A stretch of 64,000 nt of DNA from Microbacterium sp. LWH13-1.2 (GTDB lineage Bacteria > Actinomycetota > Actinomycetes > Actinomycetales > Microbacteriaceae). The notes under the pieces were generated by a model. That model did no database searches and was not told the DNA's origin. It worked only from the letters and a program-made list of their open reading frames with translations. A program made the translations under genes and the position numbers. Of this stretch, positions 54,011-64,000 are shown piece by piece. The stretch's first letter is position 1. Each line of letters opens with the position of its first letter. The DNA is taken from positions 1,302,001-1,366,000 of the forward strand of contig NZ_CP151635.1 in NCBI RefSeq assembly GCF_038397735.1. The letters run 5' to 3'.

Positions 54011-55466
54011 CGCGGGCTGGAGGCCGATAGCGACTTCATGCGGACGCACCGGCTCGGGCAGCACGGTGGTTCCCATGAGGAACCGGTCGACGTTCGCGGC
54101 GGCCGCACGGCCTTCGGCGATCGCCCAGACGATGAGCGACTGCCCGCGGCCCGCGTCACCGGCCACGAAGACGCCGGGAACAGTGGACTCGTAGCTGTCG
54201 TCGCGGCGGAAGGCGCCGCGATCGGTCAGCTGCGGAAGCGTGTCCTCGGTGTAGCCGTCCTGCTCCGGGCCGGTGAAGCCCATCGCGATGAGCACGAGGT
54301 CAGCGGGGATCTCGCGCTCGGTGCCGCTCTTGGGCACACGCCGGCCGTCGATGTACTCGGTCTCGGCGACGCGCAGAGCACGGACCTCGCCGACGTCGTT
54401 CGAGAGGAACTCGACCGTGGACGCGAGGAAGACCCGCTCACCGCCCTCTTCATGGGCCGATCCGACTTCGAAGAGGGTCGGCATCATCGGCCAGGGCTGG
54501 TGTCCCGGACGCTCGGTTCCCGGCTGCTTGCCGATCGCGAGGTTGGTCACGCTCAGTGCACCCTGCCGGTGCGCGGTGCCGATGCAGTCGGCTCCGGTGT
54601 CGCCGCCGCCGATGACGATGACGTGCTTGCCCTCGGCCGTGATCTGCTCGGGAACCTTGTCACCGGCCACCGCGTGGTTGGACTCGACGAGGTACTCCAT
54701 CGCGAAGTGCACGCCGTCGAGGTCGCGTCCGGGGATGGACAGATCCCGCGGGACAGTCGATCCGGTGGCGATCACGATCGCGTCGTAGCGCGCCCGCAGA
54801 TCGGCCCAGGAGATGTCCTTGCCGATCTCGACACCCGCGCGGAAGCGCGTGCCTTCCTCCTGCATCTGGCGAAGGCGCGATTCCAGCTGCCCCTTCTCCA
54901 TCTTGAAGTCCGGGATCCCGTAGCGCAGCAGCCCGCCGATGCGGTCGTCGCGCTCGAAGACCGCGACCGTGTGGCCCGCACGGGTCAGCTGCTGAGCGGC
55001 TGCGAGACCTGCGGGCCCTGAGCCGACGACGGCGACCGTCTTGCCGGTCAGTCGAGCAGGAGGTTGCGGCTCGACCCAGCCCTTGGCGAAGGCCTCGTCG
55101 ATGATCGAGACCTCGATCTGCTTGATCGTGACCGCGGGCTGGTTGATGCCGAGCACGCACGAGCTCTCGCACGGGGCGGGGCACAGACGGCCGGTGAACT
55201 CCGGGAAGTTGTTCGTGGCGTGCAGACGATCGATCGCCGCTCGTCCCTCTCCGCGCCAGGTCAGGTCGTTCCACTCGGGGATCAGATTGCCGAGCGGGCA
55301 GCCCTGGTGGCAGAACGGCACACCGCAGTCCATGCATCGACCGGCCTGGCGCTTGAGCACCGCCTGATCGCCCGCTTCGTAGACCTCTTTCCAGTCCATG
55401 ATGCGCACCGGCACGGGGCGACGCTTGGGGAGCTCACGCTCCGTGGTCTTCAGAAAGCCTTTGGGG

Positions 55467-55474
<8 letters not shown>
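54008..55474 (-). CDS. gltD: Glutamate synthase (NADPH) small subunit
   Basis: A 488-residue GltD. It oxidises NADPH by FAD and passes electrons to GltB. The N-terminal iron-sulfur ligands are in [19 protein letters not shown] near residue 46; the FAD-binding motif is [15 protein letters not shown] near 149; the NADPH-binding motif [15 protein letters not shown] near 290. It overlaps gltB by eight bases. Confidence 0.97.
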
Positions 55475-60044
<4,570 letters not shown>

Positions 60045-60125
60045 CAGTACCGTCCTCAGAACTTCAGATGACCCGGGGACGTCATTGGCCGGGTGGATGC
60101 GATGGGGTCCGCACGGACCGGTCGG

Positions 60126-61154
60126 CTATCGAGCGCCTTCCGTGTCCGTGGGAGCGGTGCTTGTGGCGCTGGCTCCTGCGGCGACTTCTTCGGACGGAGG
60201 CTCACTCACGTCCACGAAATCGGAGGTATTGTCCTGCGATTCTACATCAGCGTCCAGGTCCTTCCGGCCGCGACCGGGCTGGTACGGCGAAGGCTCGAGT
60301 CCGGGGTGACGGCGGGACTGCACCACCAGGATCGCGAGACCCACCACGATGCCGATGATCGCAGCCCAGACGTTGCTGCGGAGCCCCAGGATGATCTCGC
60401 TCGGATCGATGCGGATCGACTCCCACACGACACGGCCGGCGCTGTACCAGATGAGGTAGATCGCGAAGAGCTTTCCCCACTGGAACGCGGTCGCCTTGCG
60501 GCTGAGCCAGAGGAGCACGATGACGCCGAGGACGTTCCAGATCACTTCGTAGAGGAAGGTCGGGTGGAACAGCGTGCCCTCGGGAAGGCCCGGGGGGAAC
60601 GCCGAGTTGTCGGCGGGGATCTCAAGACCCCATGGCAGGTCGGTCGGAAGGCCGTAGAGCTCGTTGTTGAACCAGTTGCCGAACCGACCCATGGCCTGTG
60701 CGAGCAGGAGGCCGGGTGCGAGTGCGTCGGCGAAGGTCCAGAAGCGGATGCCGGTCCAGCGGCAGCCCAGGTACGCGCCGATGGCGCCGCCGATGAGGGC
60801 GCCGAAGATGGCGATGCCACCCTCCCAGATGGCCCAGACGGAGCCCGGCTCGAACGGGTTCCAGGTGTTCTTGCCCTCGCCGAAGTAGAAGTTCGGGTGA
60901 GTGAGCACGTGGAAGATGCGGGCGCCGATGATCGCGATCGGAACGGCGAGGATCGAGATGTCGATCACGACCCACGGCTCTGCCCCGCGCTTGGTGAGGC
61001 GGTGATTGGTCAGCAGCACGGCGGCGATGATGCCGGCGATGATGCAGAGCGCGTAGAAATGGATCCGGAGCGGGCCGAGGTCGATGTAGGAGACCGAGGG
61101 ACTCGGGATGCTGGCGAGCACGCCGCTGAAGGTGCTGTGGAGCGCGAGGGACAT
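60126..61154 (-). CDS. lgt: Prolipoprotein diacylglyceryl transferase
   Basis: A 342-residue Lgt with seven membrane helices. It transfers diacylglyceryl to the lipobox Cys of prolipoproteins. The signature GRFGNWFNNELYG near residue 137 is exact, and the conserved Arg in GARIFHVLTH is present. The last 65 residues are a charged, Ser/Glu/Asp-rich extension, common in Actinobacteria. The ATG start is fixed by TAGAAT seven bases upstream; a longer frame would run into trpA. With lnt at 22234-23772 this window holds two of the three lipoprotein-processing enzymes. Confidence 0.95.
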   Translation of the reverse strand: MSLALHSTFSGVLASIPSPSVSYIDLGPLRIHFYALCIIAGIIAAVLLTNHRLTKRGAEPWVVIDISILAVPIAIIGARIFHVLTHPNFYFGEGKNTWNPFEPGSVWAIWEGGIAIFGALIGGAIGAYLGCRWTGIRFWTFADALAPGLLLAQAMGRFGNWFNNELYGLPTDLPWGLEIPADNSAFPPGLPEGTLFHPTFLYEVIWNVLGVIVLLWLSRKATAFQWGKLFAIYLIWYSAGRVVWESIRIDPSEIILGLRSNVWAAIIGIVVGLAILVVQSRRHPGLEPSPYQPGRGRKDLDADVESQDNTSDFVDVSEPPSEEVAAGASATSTAPTDTEGAR

Positions 61155-61161
61155 GAGTGCG

Positions 61162-61167
61162 ATTCTA
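61162..61167 (-). promoter_or_regulatory. -10 box TAGAAT fused to the trpA stop codon
   Basis: TAGAAT begins with the trpA TAG stop and ends seven bases before the lgt ATG, giving lgt a leaderless promoter separate from the trp operon. Confidence 0.5.
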
Positions 61168-61968
61168 GTTCTCGTGTGCGGGGCGCGACGACGACGTGCC
61201 GACGGCCAGGTTTCGGGTGACCTCGGCGAGGGCGGGGATGCCGCCGTCACGAAGGGCGCGGACGAGTGCGGTGCCGACGATGGCGCCGTCCGCATACTCG
61301 GAGACACCGGCGATCTGCTCGGCGGTCGAGATGCCGATGCCGACGCAGGCGCGGATGCTGCCGTGTGCGCGCAGGCGACCGACCAGGGTGCGCGCCGCTC
61401 GATCGAGCTCGGTGCGCTCCCCCGTGATGCCCATGGTCGACACGGTGTAGACGAAGCCCGTCGACGACTTCACGACGAGTTCGAGACGCTCGTCGGTCGA
61501 TGTGGGGGCGGCGAGGAAGATGCGGTCGAGGCCCGTCCTCTCGCTCGCGGCGATCCAGTCGCCTGCGACGTCGGGAGTGATGTCGGGGGTGATGAGCCCT
61601 GCCCCGCCGGCCGCCAGAAGATCGTCGGCGTAGCGGTCGACGCCGTACTGGAACACCGGATTCCAGTACGTCATGACCAGCACAGGGACATCGGTGGCGG
61701 CGGCGATCGCCCGGACCGCCGTGAAGAGGTCCTTCATCTTGAACCCGTTCGCGAGCGCTGCGGTGGTGGCCTCTTGGATCACGGCGCCGTCCATCACAGG
61801 GTCGCTGTAGGGCGGGCCGAGCTCGATGATGTCCACGCCGTTCTCGGCGAGGGCGATCGCGGCCTCGATGCTCGTCTCGAGATCGGGGAATCCCACCGGG
61901 AGATACCCGACGAACGCGCTGCGCCCCGCGTCGTGTGCGGCGGCGATCGCCTGTTCTACGCGGCTCAC
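61165..61968 (-). CDS. trpA: Tryptophan synthase alpha chain
   Basis: A 267-residue TrpA. It cleaves indole-3-glycerol phosphate to indole, which is channelled to TrpB. The catalytic Glu and Asp are in [13 protein letters not shown] near residue 50; [13 protein letters not shown] near 212 binds phosphate. GTG start overlaps the trpB stop. Its TAG stop lies inside the lgt -10 box. Confidence 0.97.
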   Translation of the reverse strand: MSRVEQAIAAAHDAGRSAFVGYLPVGFPDLETSIEAAIALAENGVDIIELGPPYSDPVMDGAVIQEATTAALANGFKMKDLFTAVRAIAAATDVPVLVMTYWNPVFQYGVDRYADDLLAAGGAGLITPDITPDVAGDWIAASERTGLDRIFLAAPTSTDERLELVVKSSTGFVYTVSTMGITGERTELDRAARTLVGRLRAHGSIRACVGIGISTAEQIAGVSEYADGAIVGTALVRALRDGGIPALAEVTRNLAVGTSSSRPAHEN

Positions 61969-63233
61969 AGCTCCGGCTCCCCCTTCGAGGCCGACTGCTC
62001 TGCAGCGCTCTCCTCGTCGACGTCGTGCGCGAGCGCTGCGGCGTCGTAGAGGTCGAAATAGCGAGCAGCGGTGTCCATGTCCTTGTCGCCGCGACCCGAG
62101 AGGCAGATCGCGATCACGGCATCCGGCCCGAGCTCACGCCCGATGCGCAGTGCTCCGGCCAGCGCGTGCGCCGACTCGATCGCGGGGATGATGCCTTCGG
62201 TGCGGCTCAGCAGTCGCAGCGACTGCATGGCCTCGTCGTCGGTGGCGGGGATGTACTCGGCTCGTCCGATGTCGGCGAGCCAGGAGTGCTCCGGACCCAC
62301 GCCCGGGTAGTCGAGCCCGGCCGAGATCGAGTGCGACTCGACGGTCTGTCCGTCTTCGTCCTGCAGCACGTACGTCTTCGCGCCGTGGAGGATGCCCGGT
62401 CGTCCGCGCTCGATGGACGCCGCGTGACGGGGCGTGTCGACGCCGTCACCTGCGGCCTCGACGCCGTAGAGCTTGACGCCATCGTCGTCGAGGAAGGCAT
62501 CGAACATGCCGATGGCGTTCGACCCTCCGCCGACGCACGCGACGACGGCGTCGGGCAGGCGTCCCACCTCGTCGAGCAGCTGCTGACGCGCTTCCTCGCC
62601 GATGATCTTCTGGAAGTCGCGCACCATCGCGGGGAACGGGTGCGGTCCCGCGGCGGTGCCGAAGATGTAGTTGGTGGTCTCGACGGTCGCGACCCAGTCG
62701 CGGTACGCGTCGTTGATGGCGTCCTTCAGCGTGCGGGATCCTGACGTGACGGCGACGACCTCGGCGCCCAGGAGGCGCATCCGCGCGACGTTGAGCGCCT
62801 GACGCTCGGTGTCGACCTCGCCCATGTAGATCGTGCACTCGAGCCCGAAGAGCGCGGCCGCGGTGGCCGTGGCGACACCGTGCTGCCCTGCGCCCGTCTC
62901 GGCGATCACGCGCGTCTTGCCGAGACGCTTGGTCAGCAGCGCCTGACCCAGCACATTGTTGATCTTGTGCGAGCCGGTGTGGTTCAGATCTTCACGCTTG
63001 AGGAAGACCCTCGCGCCGCCGGCGTGCTCGGCGAACCGCGCGACCTCGGTCAGCGGCGACGGGCGTCCCGCGTACGAGCTGAGCAGAGACGCCAGCTCGG
63101 AGCGGAAGGCCGGGTCGGCGATCGCGTCGGCGTAGGCCGCGGAGAGCTCGTCGATCGCGGCGATCAGCGATTCGGGCATGTACCGTCCGCCGTAGTCGCC
63201 AAACAGTGGACCATGCTGATCACGCAGGCTCAT
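61965..63233 (-). CDS. trpB: Tryptophan synthase beta chain
   Basis: A 422-residue TrpB that joins indole and serine with PLP. The PLP Lys is in [16 protein letters not shown] near 97, the catalytic Glu in [12 protein letters not shown] near 118, and GGGSNAIG near 240 binds PLP phosphate. The ATG at 63233 is preferred to the GTG three bases upstream because GGAGG is better spaced from it; it shares a base with the trpC stop. Confidence 0.97.
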   Translation of the reverse strand: MSLRDQHGPLFGDYGGRYMPESLIAAIDELSAAYADAIADPAFRSELASLLSSYAGRPSPLTEVARFAEHAGGARVFLKREDLNHTGSHKINNVLGQALLTKRLGKTRVIAETGAGQHGVATATAAALFGLECTIYMGEVDTERQALNVARMRLLGAEVVAVTSGSRTLKDAINDAYRDWVATVETTNYIFGTAAGPHPFPAMVRDFQKIIGEEARQQLLDEVGRLPDAVVACVGGGSNAIGMFDAFLDDDGVKLYGVEAAGDGVDTPRHAASIERGRPGILHGAKTYVLQDEDGQTVESHSISAGLDYPGVGPEHSWLADIGRAEYIPATDDEAMQSLRLLSRTEGIIPAIESAHALAGALRIGRELGPDAVIAICLSGRGDKDMDTAARYFDLYDAAALAHDVDEESAAEQSASKGEPEL

Positions 63234-64000
63234 CACGCCTCCAGGAAGCTCTTGAGAGTGGAGACCGGGTCGCCCGTGACGAGCGCCTCACCGATCAGGA
63301 CGACGTCTGCCCCCGCCGAGCGGTAGTGCGCGACGTCTGCAGGGGTGAGCACAGCGGATTCGGCGATCTTGACGGCGGAGTCCGGAATGCGCTCGACCAG
63401 GCGGCCGAACAGGTCGCGGTCGAGCTCGAGCGTCTTCAGGTCACGAGCGTTGACCCCGATCAGCGGGGCACCGAGGTCGATCGCGACCTCGAGCTCATCA
63501 GCCGAATGAGTCTCGACCAGAGGCGTCATGCCGAGTTCCGTGATGAACCCGAAGAGGTCGTCGAGCACCGCGCGCTCGAGTCCGGCGACGATCAGCAGCA
63601 CGAGGTCGGCGCCCGCGGCACGCGCCTCGAGCACCTGGTACCGGTTCGCGATGAAGTCCTTGCGGAGCACCGGCAGCGACACACGGGCGGTGACCGCCTC
63701 GAGGTCGGCAAGGCTGCCGCCGAAGCGGCGCTCCTCGGTGAGCACGCTGATGGCCGAGGCTCCCCCGGTCTCGTACAGCGAAGCCTGGAGCGCCGGGTCG
63801 GGGATCTCGGCGAGGGCCCCTCGAGACGGGCTCGCTCGCTTGACCTCGGCGATGATCTTGACCTGCTCGGAAGGAGCGAGGAAGGCGAGGGCGTCTTTCG
63901 CGGCGGGGCGCGCCAGAGCGTCGCGCTCGACCTCGGCCAGCGGCCGGGTGAGTGCGCGACGCTCTGCGTCAGCGACTGCGCCGGCCGTGAGGTCGGCGAG
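63233..64000 (-). CDS. trpC: Indole-3-glycerol phosphate synthase, 5' end outside window
   Basis: The last 255 residues of TrpC, open to the window edge. The frame continues to base 64000 and begins [13 protein letters not shown], so only a few codons are missing. Catalytic and substrate residues are seen in [13 protein letters not shown] near 50, [15 protein letters not shown] and VLIGEALV. It makes indole-3-glycerol phosphate for TrpA. trpC, trpB and trpA overlap by one to four bases and form one operon. Confidence 0.96.
   Translation of the reverse strand, partial: LADLTAGAVADAERRALTRPLAEVERDALARPAAKDALAFLAPSEQVKIIAEVKRASPSRGALAEIPDPALQASLYETGGASAISVLTEERRFGGSLADLEAVTARVSLPVLRKDFIANRYQVLEARAAGADLVLLIVAGLERAVLDDLFGFITELGMTPLVETHSADELEVAIDLGAPLIGVNARDLKTLELDRDLFGRLVERIPDSAVKIAESAVLTPADVAHYRSAGADVVLIGEALVTGDPVSTLKSFLEA

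Noticed and set aside
60106..60119. GGTCCG/CGGACC dyad between lgt and gltB as a terminator or riboswitch
   Set aside because: Two-base loop, no T tract and no conserved leader structure; too little to call.

Overview
The window is a stretch of high-G+C, gene-dense chromosome from an actinobacterium. The gene set (RbpA, PafB/PafC, HelY, PdtaR, Lnt, VIT1-type iron exporter, WYL regulators, leaderless TAnnnT promoters) and the many short SGNH, GNAT and VOC proteins fit Microbacteriaceae, most likely Microbacterium or a close relative; the genus is an inference from protein style, not from a database search. No insertion sequence, prophage, CRISPR array or rRNA is visible, and no intergenic gap exceeds about 330 bases (the longest, 10594-10922, holds a tRNA).

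Layout. 1-4240: end of a branched-chain acyl-CoA catabolic operon (biotin-containing carboxylase subunit, acyl-CoA dehydrogenase, MaoC protein, CitE-like lyase) in the order of accA1-fadE19-Rv2499c-citE of Mycobacterium tuberculosis. 4278-10593: phosphatase/sirtuin pair, SpoU methyltransferase, SGNH hydrolase, helicase, Er-VIT1 iron transporter. 10728-10810: tRNA-Leu(GAG). 10923-22237: peptidase, uppP, PAC2, HAD, trmI, FKBP lipoprotein, pafB, pafC, tatA, tatC, helY. This is the flank of the actinobacterial Pup-proteasome locus, but mpa, dop, pup, prcBA and pafA are not between trmI and pafB. 22234-27346: lnt, rbpA, GDPD, SPFH/NfeD pair, atypical SDR. 27431-43522: accessory-looking block with an AraC-VOC-UvrA-like operon, an ArsR-SRPBCC-double GNAT operon, two MFS transporters, an arginase-like protein, a SUMF1-domain protein and a flavin monooxygenase. 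43576-64000: DUF885 peptidase, polA, thioesterase, pdtaR, tRNA-Leu(CAA), a small unknown gene, two hydrolases, pyk, gltD, gltB, lgt, trpA, trpB and the 3' part of trpC, close to the mycobacterial trpCBA-lgt...pyk...pdtaR...polA order.

Regulatory signals. At about twenty genes a TAnnnT hexamer (or a close variant) ends exactly 6 or 7 bases before the chosen start codon, the signature of leaderless transcription. This settles several start sites. In five clear cases the TAG stop of the upstream gene is also the first half of the next gene's -10 box. Four palindromes near promoters are candidate operators.

I found no clearly undescribed multi-gene system. The most unusual items are the stop-codon/-10 fusions, the AraC-VOC-UvrA-like operon with its dyad, the double-GNAT protein, three enzymes lacking canonical active-site residues (SDR, arginase-like, SUMF1-like), and a possible leaderless upstream ORF in front of an unknown gene.
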